A DNA stretch of 64,000 nt from an uncultured Mailhella sp. (GTDB taxonomy: Bacteria; Desulfobacterota; Desulfovibrionia; Desulfovibrionales; Desulfovibrionaceae): assembly GCF_963931295.1 (NCBI RefSeq), contig NZ_OZ007001.1, forward strand, positions 1 to 64,000, in the 5' to 3' direction. The notes beneath the pieces were generated by a model. That model saw nothing but the letters and a program-made list of their open reading frames with translations, did no database searches and had not been told where the DNA came from. The position numbers and the translations under genes were made by a program. Shown one piece after another: positions 33,243 to 41,758 of the stretch; position 1 is the stretch's first letter, and each line of letters begins with the position of its first letter.

Positions 33243-35399
33243 TCATATTTTTCTCAGACGGCAGCCCGTGCAGTTGTGCTGCGCGGAAATGCGGTCCCAG
33301 TAATTCGGGAGGATATCGCAGATGGATTCGCTCTGGTTTTCCTTCAGCGGCGTGGTCCGGCAGCAGTTGGCCGGAGTGAATACCGCGCCCGGAAGAACGT
33401 TTTCCGTAATATCGACCCAGCACTCAATGCCGCCCATGGTGGTTTCCAGCATCACGCGGTCGCGCTGCTTGAGTCCCAATTCCGCCGCCGTCTTGGGGTT
33501 GACCTGCACAAAGCGGCCGTTGGAGAACTGAGCCATGGATCTGGCGAAGTTGGTCAGGGTCTGCTGCCAGTGCCAGAGCTGCTTGCCCTGCGTCAGTATG
33601 AGCGGGAAGTCTTTCTTGCCGTCCTTGCCGTGAGGATGTCCCTTCGGATAGTCCCAGCGATTGATGCCGCCGAACACTCTGTCCATAACGGTCATCTTGC
33701 CTGTAGGCGTCAGCAGCTTGCCTTCCGTGAACACCGTGCCCTTGCGCTCTTCTTCGCCTTCGGCGAAAAGCGGCCACGTCACCGTGGAGGAATGACGCAT
33801 GCGTTCCATGGTCAGGCCCTTCCAGGAAGGAACCTCGGCCTGCAACATGCGGCAGATCTCTTCCGGATCCTTGAAATCGGGATAGCGTTCCGGATCGAGC
33901 TTGCGGCCGATGTCGCGATAGAACTGCCAGGCGGGCACACAGGAACCGGGAGCCTGCACGATTTTTTCGCGCCAGGCCACCTGATTTTCGTTGCCGTAGC
34001 CGCAGCCCTGGCTTTCCGGTCCGAACGTGGCGGGAATGAACAGCGTGGACACTTCCGACTCTTCATCGAGGAAGAAGCCCATATGTACCACAAAGGGCAC
34101 CTTCTGGATGGCCTTGCGCACGCCGAGGGCATCGGGATTGCGGCGGTAGCTGGAGTTCAGGAAAAGGATGTCGAGATTCTTCTTTTCCATGGCCAGACGC
34201 AGACGGCGGAAGTTCATCTTCGGCGTATTGTTTTCGCCGAAGAAGTGATCCACGAGTTCTTCGCCGCCGCCGGGCTTGCCGCTCTGGAAGGTAAGCATGC
34301 CCTTGCCTTCGCCGATGAGGTTGTCACGCAGTGCCTGAAGAAGAATGATAGAGCGATCCGTGACAATGCCGTTGGTCTGCCGCGAAAGCGAACCGCCCAG
34401 CCATACGATGGTCTTGCTGCTTGCGGCGAGCACGTCGTAGAAGGCCGCAATGTCCTTCTGCGGAAGACCGGTGATGGATTCCACGTAGTCGAGCGTGAAC
34501 TTTTCCGTCTGGGGAGCGAGATTTTCAAAGTCCTCGATCTGGAAGCGGGCGCGTTCTTCGTCATAGGCCCCCTTTTCCAGAATGTATCGGATGGCTCCGA
34601 GCGCGAGAATGCCGTCGGTGCCGGGCTCCGGACGCAGCTGCGTATGACACCAGATGCTCGTGCGGGTTCTGCGCGGATCGATGTAGATGATCTTGGTCTC
34701 TGCCTCGCGCGCCGCCTTGAGCCAGCGCGTGTAGGGCGGATACAGATCGTTGACGTTGGCGCCCCACAGCACCAGCGTTTCGGCCTTGGGCAGTTCGTCC
34801 ACCTGCGTGGAGCCGCTGTTCACGCCGAGCATGAGACCGAGCATGTTCGAGGCCGTGGAAACGCAGGTTTCTCCCGGAGGCATGGCCTGAACGCTGCCCA
34901 CCGTGCGCAGCGTCATGAGCGCCGCAATTTCCGATTCCAGGCAGTCCCACAAAGGCATGGTCAGGGCCACGCGGTTGCCGGCCTTGGCTCCGTACTTGTC
35001 GCGCACGGCCTTCATGCGCTCCACCACCATGTCCACGGCTTCCTGATAGGAAATTCTGCGCCAGCTGCCGTCAGGCTCATGATACATGGGTTCCGTGATG
35101 CGGAAGGGGCTGTTCATCAGTTCCAGAATGGACATGCCCTTCGGGCACATGGCGCCGCCCGTCCAGTGATTGCTGCTGTCGCCGGTAACGCTGAGAATTT
35201 TGCCGTCCTGCACGCGCGCCTTATAGGTGCAGCGCACCTGACAGAAGGGACAATAGCCCTTGACTTCCGTTATCGCTCCGCCTTTCGGAGGGATATAACC
35301 GATGGCTCCGGCCTTGTCGGGATTGGCAATGGCGGCCCCTCCCGCAAGCAGAGCTGCGCTCAGCTTAAGAAAATTTCTTCGTGAATACCTGTCGGGCAT
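33243..35399 (-). CDS. Tat-exported molybdopterin oxidoreductase catalytic subunit
   Basis: 718 residues from ATG 35399; the upstream open frame is not supported. Tat signal DRYSRRNFLKLSAALLAGGA, then a [4Fe-4S] motif (CPFCQVRCTYKARV ... AMCPKG) and the Mo-bisPGD domains (LWGANVNDLYPPYTRW; IYIDPRRTRTS; GNENQVAWREK). A Cys in PPGETCVSTASN is at the position of the metal ligand. The family includes thiosulfate, polysulfide, tetrathionate and arsenate reductases; the cytochrome partner is formate dehydrogenase-like. Substrate cannot be fixed from sequence; respiratory sulfur-oxyanion reduction is the most likely inference. Confidence 0.82.
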   Translation of the reverse strand: MPDRYSRRNFLKLSAALLAGGAAIANPDKAGAIGYIPPKGGAITEVKGYCPFCQVRCTYKARVQDGKILSVTGDSSNHWTGGAMCPKGMSILELMNSPFRITEPMYHEPDGSWRRISYQEAVDMVVERMKAVRDKYGAKAGNRVALTMPLWDCLESEIAALMTLRTVGSVQAMPPGETCVSTASNMLGLMLGVNSGSTQVDELPKAETLVLWGANVNDLYPPYTRWLKAAREAETKIIYIDPRRTRTSIWCHTQLRPEPGTDGILALGAIRYILEKGAYDEERARFQIEDFENLAPQTEKFTLDYVESITGLPQKDIAAFYDVLAASSKTIVWLGGSLSRQTNGIVTDRSIILLQALRDNLIGEGKGMLTFQSGKPGGGEELVDHFFGENNTPKMNFRRLRLAMEKKNLDILFLNSSYRRNPDALGVRKAIQKVPFVVHMGFFLDEESEVSTLFIPATFGPESQGCGYGNENQVAWREKIVQAPGSCVPAWQFYRDIGRKLDPERYPDFKDPEEICRMLQAEVPSWKGLTMERMRHSSTVTWPLFAEGEEERKGTVFTEGKLLTPTGKMTVMDRVFGGINRWDYPKGHPHGKDGKKDFPLILTQGKQLWHWQQTLTNFARSMAQFSNGRFVQVNPKTAAELGLKQRDRVMLETTMGGIECWVDITENVLPGAVFTPANCCRTTPLKENQSESICDILPNYWDRISAQHNCTGCRLRKI

Positions 35400-35637
35400 G
35401 ATAAACCTGCCTGTTGAACTTGTTGAGCAGAAAGATTTCCGCCAGAGAGTAGGCCTGTAGGACCCCGCGCGACTCGACAGAGGAACGCTGCGAAAAAATT
35501 TTTCGGAACCGGCATTCCTGGCGTCTGTCAAAAAAGAGCCCACGCGGTGCGGCATTGAAACAGGCTGCTTCGACGCCGCAATTTCGACGACGAGCCTCCC
35601 GTTGTGCCGGAATGTTCGGGCCTCATAGGGAAAGAAA
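35400..35637. other. Upstream region of oxidoreductase operon
   Basis: No gene supported. It must contain the promoter of the operon transcribed leftward from 35399; I see no clear element. Confidence 0.4.
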
Positions 35638-35658
35638 AGCCAGACAAGGAGTCTGGCC
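35638..35658 (-). terminator. Second terminator-like hairpin downstream of selenoprotein gene
   Basis: GCCAGAC / GTCTGGC stem with a 5-base loop; the minus strand runs on into TTTTC. It follows the palindrome at 35664-35700. Confidence 0.65.
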
Positions 35659-35663
35659 CTTCT

Positions 35664-35700
35664 GCTGAAGCATGCATCACGGCGTGATGCATGCTTCAGC
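35664..35700. repeat. Perfect 17-base inverted repeat
   Basis: GCTGAAGCATGCATCAC and its exact complement are separated by only GGC. There is no T-run on either side, so it is not a simple terminator. It lies between two terminators and includes the alternating GCATGCATCAC pattern. It could be a protein-binding palindrome, an RNA processing site or a mobile repeat. Confidence 0.8.
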
Positions 35701-35708
35701 GGGACATG

Positions 35709-35741
35709 AAAAAGGCACGGGAATCGCAGAATTCCCGTGCC
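35709..35741 (-). terminator. Terminator of selenoprotein gene
   Basis: GGCACGGGAAT / ATTCCCGTGCC, an 11-base stem with a 6-base loop, followed on the minus strand by TTTTTC. It is 10 bases after the stop codon. Confidence 0.85.
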
Positions 35742-35750
35742 GGACCGATG

Positions 35751-37235
35751 TTATTTGAACACGTCCATGCCCTTCAGATGTTCATCGTACATCTTGCCGT
35801 ACCAGCGGCTGATGAAGTGAACAGTGGAGCGGCACGCCTTGCCAACGACAAGGTCAATGTTCTTGCCCTCGGCGCGAGTAGCGAGGTTGCCAGTCTTGGC
35901 CTTAGCGGTCTCGACATGCCAAGCCTTCACAGTCTTGCCGTCAAATTCATCGATAACGATCTTGAACTGGTTGTTAGGACCAACAAACACGTTGTTGGCT
36001 CCGCCGTCGAGCACGATCGGTTCCTTATTGGCGATCATGACTTCGTGCGGATAGGTGCAGGTAGCTCAGGTCTCGGGACGCGCCAGGAACCGCGGGTCAT
36101 CAGGCCAGTCGGAACCATTCTGCACGTCGACGACATCAGAGTACGCAACCAGATCAACCTTACCGTCCTTGAACGGGTTGCCGGGGCGAATGTTCAGATG
36201 GACAAGAGTCTTGCCGTCTTTGGAAACGACATAGCACTTGTCGCGCTCAACCATGGACTGCATGAGCCACTTGGCGTTCTTGGAGTCGATGTAGAGCTTC
36301 TTGGTGGTGACGTTTCCGGCCTTGTCGGTGATGGAAACGTTCACGCTGTCCTTGCCGATGTTCTTCACAGCCACAGTGGCGTCGCCGACCTTGAAGGTGG
36401 CATTGTTGGCATAGGAGCCGACAACAGGCTTGGAAGGCGACATATAAAGATCGGTGCAGCTGTCGGTGGCAAGTTCACGAACGTGAACATTGTCATTGGC
36501 GTCGATCTTGTCCACGACGACATAGGTGCGGCCCACGCTGGAAACGTTGCTGCCGTAGTCGAAGCGGGAGAGATTATTCTTTTCGTCAGGAACGGTGTGT
36601 CCCACAGGCTGCTTGGAACCATGCACCAGAGCGCCGTCGGCGGCGTCATTGCCGATGCTGGTGCCGACCTTCACGGGGAAGGTGGAACCGTAGTAGTTGC
36701 CGGTGGTCTTCACGATCTTGAAAACGGCTTCCTTGCCGTCGGCCAGACCGTAGGTTTCCCAACCTTCCACGGAGGAAAGTTCCCAGCCGCGGGACTTGTC
36801 CGAGTTGCTGGTGATAATGTCGCCCTTCTTCATGACGACGTCGCGGATCACGTCGCGGATGTAGCGATCCACGATGACGCGATAGGACTTGCCGGCCATG
36901 GTGGTGGGCTCGTTATCGAAGGGATACCAGTTGCTCGAGCGGGCAGTGGTGTACAGACCTTCGGAAGGGATGATGATCTTACCGTCTTTGATGTAGCTCT
37001 GACGAATGACAATACCGTCGTTGATGGTGCGTTCGAGGCCGAGCATGGTCTTCTCGTGACGGTTGTTCACAAGACCGATCAGCTTGGCCACAACGGCGGC
37101 ATTGGAGGCAGGAGATTTCATGGCAGCGCTGCCTTCGACAGGCGCCACTCCGGCCAGAGCTACTCCGTTCAGGCTGGCGGCAAGCAGCAGAGCAAGAGAC
37201 AGCTTGCCGAGGCCCTTGAGAGCACTCATGTTCAT
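35751..37235 (-). CDS. Candidate selenocysteine-containing periplasmic protein
   Basis: 494 residues if the TGA at 36066-36068 is read as selenocysteine (residue 390). Both sides of the TGA are in one frame with no other stop, and the site reads PET-U-ATC-TYPHEV, a U-x-x-C redox motif. ATG 37235 has AAGGAG 5 bases upstream and a signal peptide (KLSLALLLAASLNGVALAGV) follows. The protein is otherwise soluble and rich in beta-prone segments (YRVIVDRYIRDVIRDVVMKK; KVGDATVAVKNIG); I recognise no family. An 8-base-pair hairpin lies 29 bases after the TGA. The window also encodes a Sec-containing SelD, so the host makes selenoproteins. Alternative: a nonsense mutation, but the region after it keeps coding character. 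Confidence 0.75.
36012..36039 (-). other. Possible SECIS hairpin for the TGA at 36066
   Basis: On the minus strand CATGATCG pairs with CGATCGTG (one G-U pair) around a 12-base loop. It starts 29 bases after the U of UGA, somewhat farther than usual for bacterial SECIS elements, so it is only a candidate. Confidence 0.4.
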
Positions 37236-37386
37236 AGGAACTCCTTGGATGATTAATTCCGGCCCGTCAGAACATGGCGGCCAGAGCGTTCTGCGCCGCC
37301 CCGGCCACTGTCTGACGGAATTCAAGATTTCCCAGTGAAATCCCGGAATTATAAATACAACTCAGGCGTTGAAAACGCGTGAAGAG

Positions 37387-37680
37387 TTAGCAGTTGCAAT
37401 CGAAGCTGGCAACGCCTTCGATTTCAAAATGTTCGTTGATCTGCTTGATCTTGGTATCGGTGACGCCTTCCACTTCCTTCAGCTCGTCGTAGCTGGTAAA
37501 GTCGCCGACGTTCTCGCGATACTCTACGATCTTTTTCGCAAGATCAGGACCGATGTTGGGATCAGCGGCAAGTTCTTCCTCGGTGGCGCTGTTCAGGTTG
37601 GCCTTTTCGGCAGCGAAGGCAGGACCGGCGAAGCAGAGGGCCGCAACGGCAAAGCATGCAAGAATACGCTTGATATCCAT
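37387..37680 (-). CDS. Secreted helix-hairpin-helix protein (ComEA-like)
   Basis: 97 residues from ATG 37680 with GGAG upstream. Signal peptide (ILACFAVAALCFAGPAFA) then a HhH pair: ANLNSATEEELAADPNIGPD, LAKKIVEYRENVGDF, DELKEVEGVTDTKIKQINEH. The ComEA HhH domain binds double-stranded DNA non-specifically. It ends FDCNC, two Cys at the very C-terminus. ComEA-like periplasmic DNA binding is inferred; other competence genes are not in the window. Confidence 0.8.
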   Translation of the reverse strand: MDIKRILACFAVAALCFAGPAFAAEKANLNSATEEELAADPNIGPDLAKKIVEYRENVGDFTSYDELKEVEGVTDTKIKQINEHFEIEGVASFDCNC

Positions 37681-37865
37681 AACAGTTTCTCCTGAAAAAT
37701 AAGGTGGAAAACGTTGTTCCGATCTAATAATCGTTTGAGATTCGCCTGTCAAGTTTCTATTGAAAAGGAAAAAATTTCCCCCCTGCTTTATATCTGATTT
37801 TCTCAGATTGTGAAATTTTTATTATAATTATTATAAAAAATGCATCCCAAAGGTGACCCCCCGGA

Positions 37866-38870
37866 TCAGGCGGGAGCGTGCTCCGTCGTTCGGAAGGTGA
37901 AATCCGCCGGACGAATATGCACCCAGACATCCGCATTCGGTTTCAGCGCAAGGCTTTTGACGCACTCGGAAGAAAGGATGGCGCAGAACTGATGCTCGTT
38001 ATTTTTCAAACAAATCATGACTCTGGCCTCGTCTCCGCAGCTGAGAACGTCCGTGACGGTTCCGGCGAAGCAGTTGTCCGCCTCCACCGCTTCTTTCAGC
38101 ACCTGCACCTGCAGGGAACGGACCACGATGCTCGCCTCGCTCTGCTCCGCGAGCTCAAGCCTCGCAAAGGTTCTTGAGGAACACTGAACAAAAAAGGAGG
38201 TCCCGGCCGCAGTCACGCACAACAGGCACGAGAACTCTCCCCGTCTCATGAGCGTGAGCGTTCCGGTCACCACATTGTGCCGACCCGTGCGGCTTGCGTA
38301 CTCCCACTGACGGAATATTTCCCGCAGCCGCTCCAGCTCGCCCGCCTTCGGCCGACCGCCGTTTCTTCTGCCGAGAAAGAACTCCACCGTGGGAAGGGGA
38401 ACGCCGTGTCGAAGAAGTTCCTGTTCCCGAAAATTCCGCAGATCCGTCGGCCGGAAATCCGGGAGTCCGGCCTCAGCCGCACGCAGCGAAAAAATGCGCC
38501 GCACATAGGCCGGATCGAGACGGCAGAGCCCGCCTTTCGCGCGCACGTTGTACGGGGCGTCGCGCAGTTCCAGCATGCGGTTCAGGGCGGTTCGCGGCAG
38601 GGGCAGTTCCCGGGCCCAGCGCCCCCTAACGCGCAGCACGCTCCGCTCGGCGTCGATGTCCGTAGCATCGTTGAGCGCCAGCGCCTCGCCCAGTCTCAGC
38701 GCCGCAAAGCGCATGACAAGACATACCAGCAGCACGCGGGAACGCGAACACTGCTGCGCGGGCGAAGCCGCCTTTTCATGCCAGTGATAAAACGCCTGGA
38801 GCACCTCTCGCAGTGTTTTATCGTCCAGTTCGTGCTTCTCGGAAAACACCTCTTCCTCCGTATGTTCCAT
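37866..38870 (-). CDS. tunR: Tungstate/molybdate-responsive regulator (TunR-like)
   Basis: 334 residues. The first 200 resemble a tyrosine recombinase catalytic domain (RFAALRLGEALALND; TDLRNFREQELL) but lack the catalytic His and Tyr (ending VEFFLGRRNGG), so it can bind but not cut DNA. Two C-terminal TOBE/Mop domains follow (VTGTLTLMRRGEFSCLLCVT; FAGTVTDVLSCGDEARVMIC). This architecture is that of TunR, a regulator of tungstate and molybdate genes in Desulfovibrio. It diverges from an FmdE-MoeA gene and mobA, fitting that role. Confidence 0.85.
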   Translation of the reverse strand: MEHTEEEVFSEKHELDDKTLREVLQAFYHWHEKAASPAQQCSRSRVLLVCLVMRFAALRLGEALALNDATDIDAERSVLRVRGRWARELPLPRTALNRMLELRDAPYNVRAKGGLCRLDPAYVRRIFSLRAAEAGLPDFRPTDLRNFREQELLRHGVPLPTVEFFLGRRNGGRPKAGELERLREIFRQWEYASRTGRHNVVTGTLTLMRRGEFSCLLCVTAAGTSFFVQCSSRTFARLELAEQSEASIVVRSLQVQVLKEAVEADNCFAGTVTDVLSCGDEARVMICLKNNEHQFCAILSSECVKSLALKPNADVWVHIRPADFTFRTTEHAPA

Positions 38871-39141
38871 ACGCTGACCTCCCGGCGGGACACTGCCCGA
38901 AGATATCGCGATTTTTCAGAAAAAAGGACTTTCTTGCGGCGGCAGGGAATAAGTCTATGGTGAAATGCGGTCGTATCGCGCGCTTTCGGCGTGCGGAAAG
39001 AGGAACATGGCTTGCCGGAATATCCTATCCCGATTATATACCGGCAGATGCGTACCGCGGGATGCGCCTGCATTTCGGGGAGCCGACAGCACCCTCATGC
39101 ATAAAAAAGTTCCCGCCAACCGCAACAATCACGGATTTCTC

Positions 39142-40797
39142 ATGAATATAGGAAATCATACCTTCAATGAATTCAAGAGCATGGCAGAACGTTTCCATGG
39201 CTACGCCGCTCCCGGCCTTCTGCTCGGCGGCTACATGGTAGCGCTTGCGCAGCGGCATCTGCCGGAAGGAACGCTGTTCGAGGCCGTTTCCGAAACCCGC
39301 AAATGCCTGCCGGACGCCGTGCAGCTGCTCTCATTGTGCAGCATGGGCAACAACTGGGTCAAGGTGCGCGACATAGGAAGATACGCCGTCACCCTGTACG
39401 ACAAATATACCGGCAAGGGCGTGCGCGTCAGCGTGGACGTAAAAAAACTCGAAGCCTGGCCCGAATACTACGACTGGCTCATGAAGCGCAAGCCCAAGCG
39501 CGAGCAGAACGAAGCAGAACTTTTGCGTGAGATTGAAGAAGCCGGCGACAGCATCTGCAAGGTGGAGGAAGTGGCCGTCCACGCCGATCTTCTCGGCCAT
39601 GCTCACTCTGGAGCCGTGGCCGTGTGCCCGGTATGCGGCGAAGGCTATCCTTTAAAGGATGGTCCCATCTGCCGCGCCTGTCAGGGCGAACGCTACTACG
39701 CGACGGCAAACGCCGTCGCAGCACCGAAATCCCGCCCTGCGGCTCCGGGCATACGGGTGGTGTCCGCCGAGGAAGCAGTGGGCAAGGTGCTGGCGCACGA
39801 CATGACGCGTATCGTTCCCGGCGAATTCAAGGGCTCGGCCTTCACCGCCGGTCAGACCGTGAGCCCCGGCGACCTCTGCCGACTCCAGCAGATAGGCCGC
39901 TTTGACGTGGCCGTGATCGACGATCAGGCTTCCATGGAAGGCGAAGCCCCGGCACATGAAAACGAAGCTGCGGAAAGTTTTGCCCGACGCATGGCCGGTC
40001 CCGGCGTGCGCTACTCGCTTCCTCCCCGCGAGGGAAAGATAGACTTTGTGGCCGACTGTTCCGGTCTTCTTTCCGTGGACGTGAAAAAGCTTGAGCGCTT
40101 CAATCTCGTGCCGGACGTCATGTGCGCCTCCCGTCAGGACGCCACACTTGTGCAGGAAGGGAAGAAAGTGGCCGGAACCCGCGCCATTCCGCTGTTTCTC
40201 GACCGCGCCCTGCTCGGCCAGGCTCTGACCGTGCTCGGCGACGAGCCGCTTTTCACGGTGACGCCTCTGCGTCGCGCCCGCATGGGCGTGCTGGTGACGG
40301 GCACGGAAGTGTTCAACGGGCTCATCGAAGACAAATTCATTCCGGTCATGAAGGAAAAAGCCAGACAGTACGACTGCGACATTCTGCGCACTGCCATCGT
40401 GCCCGACGACAGACAGAAGATTGCGTCCGAAGTGCAGCGCATGAAGGATGCCGGCATTGACCTGCTGGTCACGACGGGCGGCATGTCGGTGGATCCCGGC
40501 GACGTGACGCGTCCCGCGCTTCTTGACGCGGGCCTGACGGACATGCTCTACGGCATGCCCGTGCTGCCCGGAGCCATGGCCATGGTGGGACGCATGGAAT
40601 CTGCATCCGGCGACATTCAGGTCATGGGGGTTCCGGCCTGCGCGCTGTTCTTCAAGAACACCGTGTTCGATCTGCTGCTTCCCCGTCTGCTGGCTGGTCG
40701 CCGCATCACCCGAGGCGAACTTGCGCGCCTTGGCGAGGGCGGCTACTGCATGGCCTGTTCCATCTGCACCTACCCCAAATGCGGATTCGGAAAGTAG
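39142..40797 (+). CDS. FmdE-MoeA fusion (molybdopterin biosynthesis)
   Basis: 551 residues from ATG 39142; an in-frame ATG at 39097 is the alternative, neither with a strong ribosome site. Residues about 10-205 are an FmdE domain with a zinc ribbon (CPVCGEGYPL...CRACQGE); the usual HGHxCPG is here HGYAAPG. The rest is MoeA-like: VVSAEEAVGKVLAHDMTRIV, GVLVTGTEVFNG, VPDDRQKIASEVQRM, TTGGMSVDPGDVTRPAL. It ends with a Cys cluster (CMACSICTYPKC). MoeA inserts molybdate or tungstate into adenylated molybdopterin. Probably under TunR control and coupled to mobA 1 base downstream. Confidence 0.8.
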   Translation: MNIGNHTFNEFKSMAERFHGYAAPGLLLGGYMVALAQRHLPEGTLFEAVSETRKCLPDAVQLLSLCSMGNNWVKVRDIGRYAVTLYDKYTGKGVRVSVDVKKLEAWPEYYDWLMKRKPKREQNEAELLREIEEAGDSICKVEEVAVHADLLGHAHSGAVAVCPVCGEGYPLKDGPICRACQGERYYATANAVAAPKSRPAAPGIRVVSAEEAVGKVLAHDMTRIVPGEFKGSAFTAGQTVSPGDLCRLQQIGRFDVAVIDDQASMEGEAPAHENEAAESFARRMAGPGVRYSLPPREGKIDFVADCSGLLSVDVKKLERFNLVPDVMCASRQDATLVQEGKKVAGTRAIPLFLDRALLGQALTVLGDEPLFTVTPLRRARMGVLVTGTEVFNGLIEDKFIPVMKEKARQYDCDILRTAIVPDDRQKIASEVQRMKDAGIDLLVTTGGMSVDPGDVTRPALLDAGLTDMLYGMPVLPGAMAMVGRMESASGDIQVMGVPACALFFKNTVFDLLLPRLLAGRRITRGELARLGEGGYCMACSICTYPKCGFGK

Positions 40798-40798
40798 C

Positions 40799-41419
40799 AT
40801 GACGGGGCTCGTGCTGGCCGGAGGCCTTTCCTCCCGTTTCGGAAACGACAAATCCCGCGTCGTCTTACACGACGACGCGGGAGACATGGCAGACTTCAGT
40901 CTCCGTCTGCTTTCCTCGCTGAAAGAGGTGCGTGAGCTTGCCGTGTCCTGCCGTGCGGATCAGGTGGAAGATATGAAGGGCAAGCGCGCGACGCTGGTTC
41001 CCGATGAAGAAGACGGCCCGCCCACGCCGCTGAAAGGGCTGGTGGCCGCGCTTCGCAGACTGCCCGCTCCGGTGCTGGCCATTCCGTGCGATCTTCCGCT
41101 CATGACGCCGGACATTCTCGAACTGCTCATCCGGGCACGAGCCCGCGCCCTGGCGGAAAAAACGCCGCAGAGCCCGGCTCTTCTGCGCACGACCTTCATC
41201 GACAGGGACGGATTTCTGGAATCTCTCATCGGCATTTACGAAGCGGAGAGTCTTCCCTTTCTGGAAAAGGCCCTGCATCAGGGGCGCTGGAGCATATGGT
41301 CCGCCCTGCCTCGGGAAGGCAACTGTCTGGTGCCCCGTCCCGACTCCCCGGCATTTCTCAACATGAACACGCAGGAAGAATTTCAATGGGCCGTCGGCTA
41401 TCTCACAACCCGACGCTGA
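40799..41419 (+). CDS. mobA: Molybdenum cofactor guanylyltransferase
   Basis: 206 residues from ATG 40799, one base after the preceding stop. The nucleotidyltransferase start GLVLAGGLSSRFGNDKSRVV, GPPTPLKGLVAAL and the metal-binding VLAIPCDLPLMTPD fit MobA, which makes bis-MGD for enzymes such as the exported oxidoreductase at 33243. The VL-HDDAG insertion after the first motif is longer than in E. coli MobA. Followed by a terminator. Confidence 0.82.
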   Translation: MTGLVLAGGLSSRFGNDKSRVVLHDDAGDMADFSLRLLSSLKEVRELAVSCRADQVEDMKGKRATLVPDEEDGPPTPLKGLVAALRRLPAPVLAIPCDLPLMTPDILELLIRARARALAEKTPQSPALLRTTFIDRDGFLESLIGIYEAESLPFLEKALHQGRWSIWSALPREGNCLVPRPDSPAFLNMNTQEEFQWAVGYLTTRR

Positions 41420-41448
41420 TGATTGCTTCTCTGCCGATCACCCTTTAT

Positions 41449-41488
41449 AAACGCTCCGTCCGACCTTGGGCGGAGCGTTTTTTTTCAC
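41449..41488 (+). terminator. Terminator of FmdE-MoeA/mobA operon
   Basis: AAACGCTCCG / CGGAGCGTTT stem (41449-41458 with 41471-41480) followed by eight Ts. The 220 bases beyond show no gene. Confidence 0.88.
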
Positions 41489-41706
41489 GGAGCGCCTGCA
41501 TCCACCTCAGCGCCCTTTTCGCCGCCTCGTCCCTTTTTCCCAAAAAGCTCCCGCATCGCCGAGGCTTTTTTGCCGATGAAAAACGTCGCCTCAGCTTTCG
41601 GAGAATAATTCTTCAACCATCGCTTGAAAGAGCGACTCGCCCCGCCGCTTCCTCACGCTTGTTGACCGGCGTCGCTTGTCCGCCATCCTCCCCTTTTTAA
41701 ATAAAA

Positions 41707-41744
41707 ACATCCCGGAAGAACGCCGAAGCCAATTTCCGGGATGT
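41707..41744 (-). terminator. Terminator of selenium cluster
   Basis: ACATCCCGGA / TCCGGGATGT, a 10-base stem. The minus strand continues into a T-rich run (complement of AATAAAA). Confidence 0.8.
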
Positions 41745-41758
41745 TCATTACTTATCCG

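Noticed and set aside
33153..35384. A 743-codon forward frame opposite the molybdopterin oxidoreductase
   Set aside because: Shadow frame; the minus strand carries a Tat signal, cluster motifs and Mo-bisPGD motifs.
35691..37256. A 521-codon forward frame opposite the selenoprotein candidate
   Set aside because: It is uninterrupted while the minus frame has a TGA, so it was considered. It lacks a ribosome site and signal or domain features, whereas the minus frame has AAGGAG, a signal peptide and a terminator after its end.
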